Part shown: in pieces, positions 46,724-55,413 of the stretch
Numbering within the stretch: the first letter of the stretch is position 1
How the letters are laid out: every line of letters starts with the position of its first letter
Source: Gammaproteobacteria bacterium
GTDB taxonomy: Bacteria; Pseudomonadota; Gammaproteobacteria; UBA4575
NCBI GenBank assembly: GCA_028279275.1
Contig: JANQOB010000017.1
Location: forward strand, 1 to 64,000
DNA length: 64,000 nucleotides
Direction: 5' to 3'
The notes under the pieces: model-generated
The model's database searches: none
What the model was told of the DNA's origin: nothing
The model's input: the letters and a program-made list of their open reading frames with translations, nothing else
Program-made: the position numbers and the translations under genes

Positions 46724-47398
46724 ATGGCAAGTTCAGGACAAATCGCGGATCAAGGTGTAGTAAATGACCTGGTAGAAGATTGGTCGCAGGACAAAGAAGT
46801 TTTTAAGGTTCATTGGGGTAAAGCGATGATGTGGATCTTCTTATTGAGTGACACATTTATCTTCACATCTTTCTTGACGGGTTATATGAAAATTCGTGCG
46901 AGCTCGACCATACCTTGGCCGAATGCCAGTGAAATTTTTGCATTAAGTTTTGGTGGTGACCCCATCCCATTGATTCTAATTGCAATCATGACTTTCGTCT
47001 TGATTACCAGCAGCGGCACGATGGCACTGGCAGTGAACTATGGATATCGCCGTGATCGAGGTAAAACTGCACTATTTTTATTTATAACTGCCGCTTTTGG
47101 TCTTTTGTTTGTTGGGATGCAAGCGTTTGAGTGGACTAAATTAATTGTTGATGAGGGAGTTCGTCCCTGGAGCAATCCATTTGGTGCTCCTCAGTTTGGT
47201 GCTTGCTTTTTTATGATCACCGGTTTTCACGGTGGCCACGTCAGTGGTGGCGTCATCTATTTAACCTATGTTGCCATAGGCGTATTGAACGGTCGCTATG
47301 AGAAAAAAGGCTATGACATTGTTGAAATAGCTGGGCTCTATTGGCACTTCGTGGATTTGGTTTGGGTATTTATTTTTGCATTCTTTTATCTTTGGTGA
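46724..47398 (+). CDS. coxP: Cytochrome c oxidase subunit III (CoxP type)
   Basis: A 224-residue membrane protein with subunit III signatures: SDTFIFTSFLTGYM, GMQAFEWTKLI, GFHGGHVSGGVIYL and the last IAGLYWHFVDLVWVFIFAFFYLW. It supports the integrity of subunit I. An AAGGA site precedes the ATG. The fourth subunit gene begins 9 bases later. Confidence 0.93.
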   Translation: MASSGQIADQGVVNDLVEDWSQDKEVFKVHWGKAMMWIFLLSDTFIFTSFLTGYMKIRASSTIPWPNASEIFALSFGGDPIPLILIAIMTFVLITSSGTMALAVNYGYRRDRGKTALFLFITAAFGLLFVGMQAFEWTKLIVDEGVRPWSNPFGAPQFGACFFMITGFHGGHVSGGVIYLTYVAIGVLNGRYEKKGYDIVEIAGLYWHFVDLVWVFIFAFFYLW

Positions 47399-47407
47399 GG
47401 TATAACC

Positions 47408-47773
47408 ATGTCTGGATCAGAATCAGGACATCAAGAACATCCGCTTAGCATTTATCTTTGGATTTGGATCTTATTGTTCGTACTTAGCACATTTTCATAT
47501 CTTGTAGACTATTATCAGCTACAAGGGGCATTGCGATGGAACCTCATTATCATATTTATGATGCTAAAAGCAGGTTTCATAGTTGCAATTTTCATGCATA
47601 TGACTTGGGAGCGTATCACTTTAATTTCAGCAATACTCGTTCCACCATTAGCATTACTCGTACTCATCATTTTGATGTCACTTGAAGGCCAATACACGCA
47701 TAAATCTCGAGCAACTTTCTTCGGCTTAGAAGAAGCACCAGTTGTAGAGCATCATGGCGAGAAGAATCATTGA
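47408..47773 (+). CDS. Cytochrome c oxidase subunit IV-type small membrane protein
   Basis: A 121-residue protein with three membrane helices (about 12-32, 37-60 and 72-92), matching the COX4/CtaF prokaryotic type. It ends EHHGEKNH. It closes the tight part of the oxidase operon; next is a 116-base gap to a secreted protein. Confidence 0.85.
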   Translation: MSGSESGHQEHPLSIYLWIWILLFVLSTFSYLVDYYQLQGALRWNLIIIFMMLKAGFIVAIFMHMTWERITLISAILVPPLALLVLIILMSLEGQYTHKSRATFFGLEEAPVVEHHGEKNH

Positions 47774-47889
47774 TTTTGAGCCATAATTATTTGTTCAACT
47801 AATTTACGTAACGGTGTATTCTTAATTGATAATTCATTCATAATTAGAAATTCATAATTCGCCTTTTCTGTAATATTTTAATCTGCTAC

Positions 47890-48462
47890 ATGTGTAGCTT
47901 ATGTTTATGCACAAATATTTTTGCGCATGGCGGCGTATTTCTTGAGGAAGATGTTTGTGTCATTCAAATTGATTTCTTTCAAGCACATTTCACAATTTAC
48001 CAACCTCAAATCACTCAACATAAAGAATTTTGTGAGGATATTCCTGAAATTGGAGATACGCTATTTGTTTTGGAATATCTACACGATGGCCTAAGAGAAA
48101 TGCCCATAGATTTTCGTATTATCAAAGACACACAAAAGTTAGGGCGTTTTGCAAAATTAGAAGACATTGAGAAAATCGAAAATATCAATTCACATACTGT
48201 CTTTTACCAAGCTCCTCAAACTGGACCTTATGGCATCTATTTGGCTAAATATGACTTTTTAGAAGAAGGTTATTACATTGGTATTGTAAGCGCAGAGCGA
48301 TTGAGCGATGGGAAGGCCTATACGGCTGTATTTCCATTTCAAGTTGGCGGCAACAATTGGGGATATATACCTTTAATAATCATTGTTGCTATCTTTTTAC
48401 AACTTAATTACTGGTTATTGAACGGAGGCTTTGCGCGCTTGCGCAAAACATTTTCATCATGA
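47890..48462 (+). CDS. Exported protein of unknown function in the oxidase locus
   Basis: A 190-residue protein. The short N-terminus MCSLCLCTNIFAHGGVF looks like the end of a signal peptide; the frame is open upstream for RLFCNILICY, which would complete it with an ATT or ATA start, so the real start is unsettled. The middle part is an all-beta domain (CVIQIDFFQAHFTIYQ, FLEEGYYIGIVSAERL). A membrane helix lies near the C-terminus (YIPLIIIVAIFLQLNYWLL). The stop overlaps the FixH-like start by 4 bases. Its place suggests an oxidase assembly or metal-handling aid, but I do not recognise a family. Confidence 0.72.
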   Translation: MCSLCLCTNIFAHGGVFLEEDVCVIQIDFFQAHFTIYQPQITQHKEFCEDIPEIGDTLFVLEYLHDGLREMPIDFRIIKDTQKLGRFAKLEDIEKIENINSHTVFYQAPQTGPYGIYLAKYDFLEEGYYIGIVSAERLSDGKAYTAVFPFQVGGNNWGYIPLIIIVAIFLQLNYWLLNGGFARLRKTFSS

Positions 48463-48854
48463 AACTTGCAAATATCATAGTTCTACTACTCGTAAGTCTT
48501 ACTGTTTTTGCTAATTCCAATATAGAAGCGACTAAAGTATCAAACAATCAGCTTTTTAAAGTTAGTTATATAAGTAAAGCAGATCCCATAAAAATTAATA
48601 AAATACATTCATGGATGATTCATTTAGAAGATATGAATGGTAACGATATTGAAGATGCAAAAATTACCATTGATGGCGGCATGCCCGCACATAATCATGG
48701 CCTCCCTACGCAACCTCAAATAACAGAAAATTTAGGCGAAGGCCGTTATTTACTTGAAGGCATGAAATTCCATATGTTGGGATACTGGACCGTAACCGTA
48801 TCTATTTCCCATGGCAACTTAAGCGATGAAGTTACATTTGAATTAAATTTTTAA
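48459..48854 (+). CDS. FixH/YtkA-like small periplasmic protein
   Basis: A 131-residue protein with a signal peptide (MKLANIIVLLLVSLTVFA). The mature part is one beta-sandwich of the FixH/YtkA type; GGMPAHNHGLPTQP and EGMKFHMLGYW are characteristic and are rich in His and Met, as in copper-handling proteins. It overlaps the upstream gene by 4 bases and is followed by the dihaem protein after 9. It probably helps in maturation of the oxidase metal centres. Confidence 0.82.
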   Translation: MKLANIIVLLLVSLTVFANSNIEATKVSNNQLFKVSYISKADPIKINKIHSWMIHLEDMNGNDIEDAKITIDGGMPAHNHGLPTQPQITENLGEGRYLLEGMKFHMLGYWTVTVSISHGNLSDEVTFELNF

Positions 48855-48863
48855 ACTTGATTC

Positions 48864-50162
48864 ATGAGCCCCGTAAGCCTGCCCAGAATCCTATACACAA
48901 CTTTTGCTTTAGCAGTTTTGTTTATTGGGTATTGGTTAATATCAATTAAAAGCTCTGAAATTGACTGGTCACCTGAAGAGATAAAAGTTTTAAGTACTTT
49001 ATCTCTCGATAGTATCGAGACATTACCAAAAAGTCACAGCAATACCGTTGCCGATAATCCTGCAGCGGCTGAATTTGGTTGGTTACTCTTCTTCGATGAA
49101 CGCTTAAGCCATAACGGCAAAATTTCTTGTGCAACCTGCCACGTACCTGAACTTAAATTTACTGACGGTTTAAAAACCGCAGCAGGTGCACAGGCGGGAT
49201 TGCGTAATACCAATACACTTATTGGCGTTGCATATAGTCCTTGGCAATTCTGGGATGGACGAAAAGATAGTCTTTGGTCTCAAGCATTATCTCCTCTAGA
49301 AAATGAACTTGAGCATGCGGGTACACGTGTACAATATGTTCACATCATTTCCAGTGATGAAAACTATAAAAAAAAATATCAACAATTGTTTGATTCACTA
49401 CCTAATTTTTCAAACTCAGCTCGCTTCCCTGAGTCCGCCGGCCCTATTAATAATAAAAATCTTAATCAAGCTTGGCAAAACATGACAAGTGAAGATAAAG
49501 ATTTGGTCACAAGTGTATTCGTGAATATTGGTAAAGTAATTGAAGCATATGAACGACTGTTGCTTCCAGGTCGAAGTAGATTTGACGATTATGTGCAAGG
49601 TGTAATTGAAAATGATCCTGAAAAGTTAAATGCACTCTCTAAAGATGAAGCGAGAGGGCTAAAATTATTTATTGGCAAAGCTCAATGTATCAATTGTCAC
49701 AACGGCCCGTTGCTTACCAATAATGAATTTCACAATACAGGAATTCTCTCCCCTGTTCGCCAACTTCCAAGCGTGGGTAGAGTTGAAGGTGTAGATAAAG
49801 TATTGAACGATCCGTTTAACTGCCTAGGACAATATAGTGATGCAGACAAAAAACAATGTGCAGATTTGCGCTTTGCAAAATCAGGTGACGAATTAATAGG
49901 TGCCCATAAAGTACCCACACTAAGGAATGTTGTAGAAACAGCACCCTATATGTATGCAGGACAATTAGAAACACTTAAAGAAGTGATCGAACATTATAAT
50001 AGCGCACCACTGGCGATGATCGGCCATAATGAAAGCAAATCACTTGAACTGAGCAATAAAGAAATGAGACAACTTGAACTATTTTTATTTAGTCTGTCTA
50101 GCCCATTAGCCACTGATTCCAAGTGGCTTAAAAACCCTCATTTAGCTAGAGAAAAGCTTTAA
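48864..50162 (+). CDS. Dihaem cytochrome c peroxidase / MauG-family protein
   Basis: A 432-residue protein with an N-terminal membrane anchor or signal (LPRILYTTFALAVLFIGYWL). Two c-type haem sites: SCATCHVPELKFTDG near residue 90 and CINCHNGPLLTNN near residue 275. The region between carries the usual LFFDERLS and FWDGRKDS text, and GTRVQYVH. The second half has VPTLRNVVETAPYMY, a family signature. It may reduce hydrogen peroxide with electrons from cytochrome c or, as MauG does, oxidise a protein. It lies between the FixH-like gene and the second ctaB. Confidence 0.9.
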   Translation: MSPVSLPRILYTTFALAVLFIGYWLISIKSSEIDWSPEEIKVLSTLSLDSIETLPKSHSNTVADNPAAAEFGWLLFFDERLSHNGKISCATCHVPELKFTDGLKTAAGAQAGLRNTNTLIGVAYSPWQFWDGRKDSLWSQALSPLENELEHAGTRVQYVHIISSDENYKKKYQQLFDSLPNFSNSARFPESAGPINNKNLNQAWQNMTSEDKDLVTSVFVNIGKVIEAYERLLLPGRSRFDDYVQGVIENDPEKLNALSKDEARGLKLFIGKAQCINCHNGPLLTNNEFHNTGILSPVRQLPSVGRVEGVDKVLNDPFNCLGQYSDADKKQCADLRFAKSGDELIGAHKVPTLRNVVETAPYMYAGQLETLKEVIEHYNSAPLAMIGHNESKSLELSNKEMRQLELFLFSLSSPLATDSKWLKNPHLAREKL

Positions 50163-50307
50163 GCTATTGCTAAAGAAATAGTTATCTAGCTCGTACAATC
50201 TATCCTGTTAAAGATATAAAATTATTCGCCAATTTCATACTATTGTATGAATAACATCATTCAGATTAATATTCATACAATCCCTCCTTAATTGCGGAGC
50301 CCATAAA

Positions 50308-51204
50308 TTGAATGCCACTATTACTGCAGTTCGTACACAAGCAAGTGACTTTTTCGAACTGTGTAAGCCACGTATTACTTTACTAGTCTTACTCACCACA
50401 TTTACAGGTATGTGGTTAGCTGGTGGTGGTTCTGTATCCGCTGAGCTGGTCATTTATACTTTAATTGGAACCGGTCTTGCCTCCGCTTCAAGCGGCGCAT
50501 TAAATAATTATGTAGATCGTGAAGTAGATAAGTTGATGGCGCGCACACGCACAAGAGCTTTACCCTCTGCACGGCTTTTTCCTCAACAAGCGCTATGGCT
50601 AGGAGGTTTATTAAGCATTACATCATTTGCAACTCTGTTTTACTTGGTCAATCCATTAACCGCTTATTTGGCTTTGGGTACAACTTTCTTCTATGTAGTG
50701 ATCTACACCATCTGGCTTAAGCGTAGCACACCATTATGTACAGAAATTGGCGGCGTGGCAGGCGCCCTTCCACCAGTAATTGGTTGGGCAGCCGTGACCA
50801 ACGATATAAGTTGGCAAGCCATGGTTATGTTCATCATCATGTTCATATGGCAACCCCCACACTTTTGGGCATTAGCATTATTGCGAGCGGAAGAATATAA
50901 ACGCGCCAACTTACCCATGCTACCAGTAGTAAGTGGTATGGAAAGTACCAAATTCCGTATGCTTTTATATACCATCATACTTATACCAGTAAGCACAACG
51001 ATGTTTTGGCTTAACTTAACAGGGCCTATTTATTTAACTGCAGCAATAGTGCTTGGCGCAATCTATTTACTTATTACTATTGATTTTGCACGTAAGCCCA
51101 TTACTCACCAAAGCACCAAACGACTGTTTGGTTATTCAATAATTTATTTATGTGGTTTATTTGTATTTATTTTCGCGGATTGCCAATGTAATTCGGTACT
51201 GTGA
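50308..51204 (+). CDS. ctaB: Protohaem IX farnesyltransferase (haem O synthase), copy 2
   Basis: A 298-residue haem O synthase very like copy 1 at 41931. Both begin with A-T-x-T-A-x-R, share NNYVDREVDKLMARTRTRAL, and end in DCQC. The start is TTG at 50308, with a GGAG site 8 bases upstream; no ATG lies nearby. It follows the MauG-like gene by 145 bases. With copy 1 it brackets the oxidase island. Confidence 0.95.
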   Translation: MNATITAVRTQASDFFELCKPRITLLVLLTTFTGMWLAGGGSVSAELVIYTLIGTGLASASSGALNNYVDREVDKLMARTRTRALPSARLFPQQALWLGGLLSITSFATLFYLVNPLTAYLALGTTFFYVVIYTIWLKRSTPLCTEIGGVAGALPPVIGWAAVTNDISWQAMVMFIIMFIWQPPHFWALALLRAEEYKRANLPMLPVVSGMESTKFRMLLYTIILIPVSTTMFWLNLTGPIYLTAAIVLGAIYLLITIDFARKPITHQSTKRLFGYSIIYLCGLFVFIFADCQCNSVL

Positions 51205-51271
51205 TCTTCATATCTGGCAATTAAGACAGTTCTCCTGATAGCAATATCCATCACTCCTAAATTTTAAAGCA

Positions 51272-51299
51272 TTTTCTAAGAATTTTAGTTTTTAGAAAA
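51272..51299 (+). terminator. Inverted repeat downstream of ctaB copy 2, possible terminator or operator
   Basis: TTTTCTAA-12 bases-TTAGAAAA is an 8-bp perfect inverted repeat about 68 bases after the ctaB stop and 47 before the next ATG. No U-tract follows. It could be part of the promoter region of the next gene instead. Confidence 0.35.
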
Positions 51300-51345
51300 A
51301 TAGCCGATATATCTATAACAGCTGAACTATTTTGTTACTGAGATT

Positions 51346-51720
51346 ATGAAAATAGCGCTTTGCATAGTCATTATATTTTTACTCGTTTCTGAAAATGCAT
51401 ACTCTTCAGTCACAACCATTACTTGTGCTTATGATACTTTTGCTTCTGTACAAAAAGTCGATCGAACTACAGAAACAATGCAGCTAACCTTTACGGTGAA
51501 TACTGAAACCAGTGAAGCTAAAGTAATTCGAAAGAATGGTATCACCGAAGTAGATCTTTATCCTACAGGGGGTGGATTTACATTTATTGAGATAAACGAG
51601 CGAGGTAACGTGCTTACCACAACCGTAGACATACATGGAAAATCAGCACACAGTCGCAATACTATTTTAGATAGCGAGTTGATACCCAGTCAGTTTTACG
51701 GAACATGCGATTACAACTGA
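51346..51720 (+). CDS. Small secreted protein of unknown function
   Basis: A 124-residue protein with a signal peptide (MKIALCIVIIFLLVSENAYS, cleavage near residue 20). The mature part is a small beta-rich domain with two Cys (TITCAYDTF and GTCDYN) that may form a disulfide. I do not recognise a family. Its 3' end converges on the persulfide dioxygenase gene with 13 bases between. Confidence 0.68.
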   Translation: MKIALCIVIIFLLVSENAYSSVTTITCAYDTFASVQKVDRTTETMQLTFTVNTETSEAKVIRKNGITEVDLYPTGGGFTFIEINERGNVLTTTVDIHGKSAHSRNTILDSELIPSQFYGTCDYN

Positions 51721-51733
51721 AATTCAAGTTGTT

Positions 51734-52486
51734 TTACCCTTGATCAAAAAGCTCACATGGACTGCGTAGTTCATCCGGAACATTGGGTGGACAGATTCCA
51801 CATGCCTCGTTACCTGGTACGGCAAAATCGATTTTTTTAGGGTAAGGTAAATCTAATCCATTCATAATTTCTACAAACTTCTCTTTAGGCATATCGTTCC
51901 CTAAACGAGGATTGCGTGCTTTTTCTTGTGCAATGCTGCTTACATGACGCCCAGTGTAATCATGCGCAGGATATACTAAGGTTTCACCGGGCAAGCTAAA
52001 TAATTTTTCTTGAATGCTATCGTAGAGTTCTCCTGCATCACCCGATTGAAAATCAGTGCGTCCACACGCATCTATCAATAGAGCATCACCAGTAAATACC
52101 ATTTTTTGTGATCCTTGATTGATTAAGTACGCATAGTGATGGTCAGTATGCCCAGGAGTAAATAATGGATGTAACTCTACAGAACCTAATTGAAAGACTT
52201 GACCATCCTCTGCATACAAGTCTGCACAAGGAAGCTGTGTTTGTTTTGGATATACAATTTCACACTGGGTAATTGCCTTAAGTTTTGTTGCACTGGTTAA
52301 ATGATCAGCATGAATATGTGTATCAATTGTATAATTTAACTTTAAACCTAATGACTGCAGCACTTCCAAATCACGTTCTACCGTTTCCAAAACAGGGTCA
52401 ATTAATGCGACCTGACCCTGTTCCGGACAAGCAATCAAATAGGTATATGTTGAAGAGCTATGCTCGAATAACTGGCGAAAAATCAT
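51734..52486 (-). CDS. ETHE1-like persulfide dioxygenase (metallo-beta-lactamase fold)
   Basis: A 250-residue MBL-fold protein. The metal motif THIHADHLTS (H57, H59, D61, H62) is clear, and LFTPGHTDHH and MVFTGDALLIDACGRTDFQ are typical of ETHE1. ETHE1 uses one Fe, glutathione persulfide and oxygen to make sulfite. The C-terminal Cys text (GNEACGICPPNVPDEL) is found in bacterial forms. It starts 8 bases after the EncFtn gene on the same strand and is probably cotranscribed with it. Confidence 0.92.
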   Translation of the reverse strand: MIFRQLFEHSSSTYTYLIACPEQGQVALIDPVLETVERDLEVLQSLGLKLNYTIDTHIHADHLTSATKLKAITQCEIVYPKQTQLPCADLYAEDGQVFQLGSVELHPLFTPGHTDHHYAYLINQGSQKMVFTGDALLIDACGRTDFQSGDAGELYDSIQEKLFSLPGETLVYPAHDYTGRHVSSIAQEKARNPRLGNDMPKEKFVEIMNGLDLPYPKKIDFAVPGNEACGICPPNVPDELRSPCELFDQG

Positions 52487-52494
52487 ACTAAATT

Positions 52495-52782
52495 TTATCC
52501 ATGTGCGATTGGCTTATCAGTAAAAAGAAAATCTTTTAACTCATTATCAAAGGTTGGATCTTGCCTACGAATCCATTCCAATACCATAGCTGCGTGCTCT
52601 TTTTCCTCATCACGATTATGGGCGAGAATTGCCTTTAGATCTGAATCTTTACATGCATCGACGCGTTGGTTATACCAATCAACCGCCTCAAGCTCTTCCA
52701 TCAAGGAAGTAATCGCTCTATGCATATCTCGCGTTTCATCTGATAATTCATCTATTGGTTCATGATAACCTTCATTTGCCAT
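52495..52782 (-). CDS. Encapsulated ferritin (EncFtn)-family protein without a cargo tail
   Basis: A 95-residue ferritin-like helical-hairpin protein. It matches the EncFtn family nearly throughout: HEPIDELSDETRDMHRAI, SLMEELEAVDWYNQRVD, AILAHNRDEEKEHAAMVLEW. By alignment with the Rhodospirillum rubrum EncFtn, the ferroxidase residues are E29, E30, E32, W36, Y37, E60 and H63, all present. In known systems EncFtn has a C-terminal tail (such as GSLGIGSLK) that loads it into an encapsulin shell. Here it stops at FTDKPIAHG with no tail, and no encapsulin gene is in the window. It heads an operon with the persulfide dioxygenase. Confidence 0.93.
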   Translation of the reverse strand: MANEGYHEPIDELSDETRDMHRAITSLMEELEAVDWYNQRVDACKDSDLKAILAHNRDEEKEHAAMVLEWIRRQDPTFDNELKDFLFTDKPIAHG

Positions 52783-52857
52783 AATTAACCTCTTATTATC
52801 TAATTTACCTAACCATAGTTTACTAAACTAAACAATTATTTATCTAGAAAGTCAGCT

Positions 52858-54234
52858 ATGCAATACGATGTGATCGATGCCCAGGTATACCCTGATGGAC
52901 AACTTGATGTTTTATCTAAGATTGAAGTCAGCCGGCTATTAGATAACAGTCAGGGGGGCTTATTCAGCTTATTTCGTAATTCATCTCTCGCAGTATTAAA
53001 TAGCGGCAGTCCGCTAGACGATGGCCGTGAATTATTACAACGTTATGAATCCTTTGATATCTCATTAGTTCAGGAAGAAAAAGGAATCAGCCTTAAATTA
53101 AGTAATGCTCCTGCTAGTGCCTTTGTAGATGGCTCAATAATTAAAGGAATAGGCGAGCATTTATTTTCTGTATTACGCGATGTTATTTATGCAAACGATG
53201 AAATATATGCAAATCCAAAATTGAATTTACAAACTTCTGAAGGAATTACTGATGCTGTCTTTCATATTCTTCGCAATGCCGATGTTTTACAACCCAATGA
53301 AGAACCAAATTTAGTCGTTTGTTGGGGAGGACACTCTATTAGCAGAAAAGAATATGATTATTCTAAAGAAGTCGGTTATCAGTTAGGTTTACGTGGATTT
53401 GATATTTGCACAGGTTGTGGCCCCGGAGCTATGAAAGGACCCATGAAAGGCGCAACTATTGGACATGCAAAACAACGAGTTAAAGACTCTCAATATCTTG
53501 GCCTAACTGAACCCGGAATAATTGCAGCCGAGCCACCCAATCCAATCGTAAACGATTTAGTAATTATGCCGGACATAGAAAAACGCTTAGAAGCTTTTGT
53601 ACGTCTTGGCCATGCCATGCTTGTATTTCCTGGTGGAGTCGGTACTGCGGAAGAAATATTTTACACCCTGGGTATGTTGTTGCATCCAAGTAACAAAGGC
53701 ATACCCTTCCCTTTTATTTTTACCGGTCCCGAAAGTGCAAAAGAGTATTTTACTGAAATTGATGACTTCATTGGTATTACTCTTGGCAAGCAAGCGCAAA
53801 GCTTCTACAAAATTATAATCAATGATCCAAATGCGGTAGCTAGAGAAATTCAAGCTGGTATTGATAATGTAACTAAGTATAGAGAAAACAAAAATGATGC
53901 TTACTATTTCAACTGGATGTTGAATATCGATCCAATTTTACAGATACCTTTCGATCCCACTCATGAGAATATGCTGGCATTAAATCTTCATAATGATCAA
54001 GATGAGTTTCAGCTAGCCGCTAATATTCGTAATGCTCTATCAGGGATAGTAGCTGGAAATGTAAAAGATGAAGGGATTAAGGCCGTTGAAAAACAAGGCC
54101 CACTAAAACTAAAGGGCAAGCAGAATATCCTAGAACCTCTATCCTCTTTATTAGAATCATTTACGGCAATGCAGAGAATGAAGATATCTAGTAGTGCTTA
54201 TAAACCCTGTTATGAAATAGAGTTCTCAGATTAA
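52858..54234 (+). CDS. ppnN: Nucleotide 5'-monophosphate nucleosidase PpnN
   Basis: A 458-residue LOG-fold nucleosidase, near the E. coli length (454). The catalytic motif is PGGVGTAEEIFYTLGML. GGHSISRKEYDYSKEVG and the CTGCGPGAMKGPMKGA segment are the Rossmann and active-site parts. PpnN splits purine nucleotides to base and ribose phosphate and is activated by (p)ppGpp. It is divergent from the EncFtn gene with 75 bases between. Confidence 0.95.
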   Translation: MQYDVIDAQVYPDGQLDVLSKIEVSRLLDNSQGGLFSLFRNSSLAVLNSGSPLDDGRELLQRYESFDISLVQEEKGISLKLSNAPASAFVDGSIIKGIGEHLFSVLRDVIYANDEIYANPKLNLQTSEGITDAVFHILRNADVLQPNEEPNLVVCWGGHSISRKEYDYSKEVGYQLGLRGFDICTGCGPGAMKGPMKGATIGHAKQRVKDSQYLGLTEPGIIAAEPPNPIVNDLVIMPDIEKRLEAFVRLGHAMLVFPGGVGTAEEIFYTLGMLLHPSNKGIPFPFIFTGPESAKEYFTEIDDFIGITLGKQAQSFYKIIINDPNAVAREIQAGIDNVTKYRENKNDAYYFNWMLNIDPILQIPFDPTHENMLALNLHNDQDEFQLAANIRNALSGIVAGNVKDEGIKAVEKQGPLKLKGKQNILEPLSSLLESFTAMQRMKISSSAYKPCYEIEFSD

Positions 54235-54282
54235 GTTCTAGTTTTTTGTTCTTGACGATAATTTAACTCTGAAACACGAAAC

Positions 54283-54513
54283 TTATTTCCAAAAATCCCA
54301 AACCTCATAATAAGTATGATCATTTTTGAAAACTGTTCGTATTCCTGCTTGACGATTATGATTTTTACATCTTTCCACTGCATGGTTATAAGCGGAAGAA
54401 CCATCCGAATCTTTACGTGCGCGAAAATGTGTGACCAGATGCCAACCCTTACGGTTTAAAATATCTGTATCTTCACCATCGAGTGATGCAATATCTATAG
54501 AATTTTCTGACAC
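54283..54513 (-). CDS. Small hydrophilic protein of unknown function
   Basis: A 76-residue protein, strongly polar, with a compact basic core (GWHLVTHFRARKDSDGSSAY) and an aromatic end (TYYEVWDFWK). Family unknown. The codon use and the length are consistent with a real gene, but there is no neighbour to support its role. Confidence 0.6.
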   Translation of the reverse strand: MSENSIDIASLDGEDTDILNRKGWHLVTHFRARKDSDGSSAYNHAVERCKNHNRQAGIRTVFKNDHTYYEVWDFWK

Positions 54514-54736
54514 GTTAAACCAACCTCCCTATTTTTGAATCTACATTCACATTAGTTCCATTTACTATATGGACTTATAATATTTACACTATACACACGA
54601 CTAGTACTAACCATGAGTAGATACCGATGTTTTGCAAAATTCTAGGCTTAAATGGCTGAATATATTATTGAACACAAAGACATACTATCTTGGTCAAGCA
54701 TTCTCGTAACATTAAAAAATTAACCACCATTAAAGT

Positions 54737-55330
54737 ATGCCATTATCTATGAGTACAAACTTATTACCTAAAGATGGAGAAGTATATTTATATACTAAGT
54801 TGTTTTCTGAATGCGAAAGCCAGACATTATTTGATCTGCTATATGAGTCTATTGAATGGAAGCAAGAACAAATCAAAATTTTTGGCAAATGGGTGAAACA
54901 ACCAAGACTAAGTGCGTGGAATGGGGAGCCAGATATAGAATATTCTTATTCAGGAATTACACTTAAAGCCAAGCCCTGGAACGAGCCACTTCTCACAATC
55001 AGAAGCATAATTCAGCGAGTTACTGATTTTGAATTTAACAGTTGCTTACTCAACTTTTACCGAAACGGGCAAGATAGTATGGGCTGGCACCGTGATAATG
55101 AAAAAGAACTTGGCTCAAAACCCGTGATCTGCTCTATAAGCCTAGGAGCACATAGAACGTTTCAAATGCAACACATTAATGATAAAAAATCAAAATTAAG
55201 TGTTGAATTACCAGCCGGTAGTTGTTTACTAATGCAGGGTGACACACAGCATTTCTGGAAACATAGCCTCCCAAAACAACCAAAATGCAACGAAGCAAGA
55301 ATTAATCTTACTTTTCGAAAAATTTTTTAA
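54737..55330 (+). CDS. alkB: Alkylated DNA repair protein AlkB
   Basis: A 197-residue Fe(II)/2-oxoglutarate dioxygenase. The iron site is H118-x-D120 (MGWHRDNEKELG) and H176 (WKHSLPK), and the 2-oxoglutarate Arg is in ARINLTFRKI. The DNA-binding flap region (ARLSAWNGEPDIEYSYSG-type text) is seen as PRLSAWNGEPDIEYSYSG. It repairs 1-methyladenine and 3-methylcytosine. It lies alone between divergent and convergent neighbours. Confidence 0.93.
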   Translation: MPLSMSTNLLPKDGEVYLYTKLFSECESQTLFDLLYESIEWKQEQIKIFGKWVKQPRLSAWNGEPDIEYSYSGITLKAKPWNEPLLTIRSIIQRVTDFEFNSCLLNFYRNGQDSMGWHRDNEKELGSKPVICSISLGAHRTFQMQHINDKKSKLSVELPAGSCLLMQGDTQHFWKHSLPKQPKCNEARINLTFRKIF

Positions 55331-55413
55331 CCTTTATTTCTTAATAGAAAAGTGAAAAATCTTTTGTTCGAATCGCGTGGCAAGTTATTTAAGGCTGCGC
55401 TCTGGATGACCTT

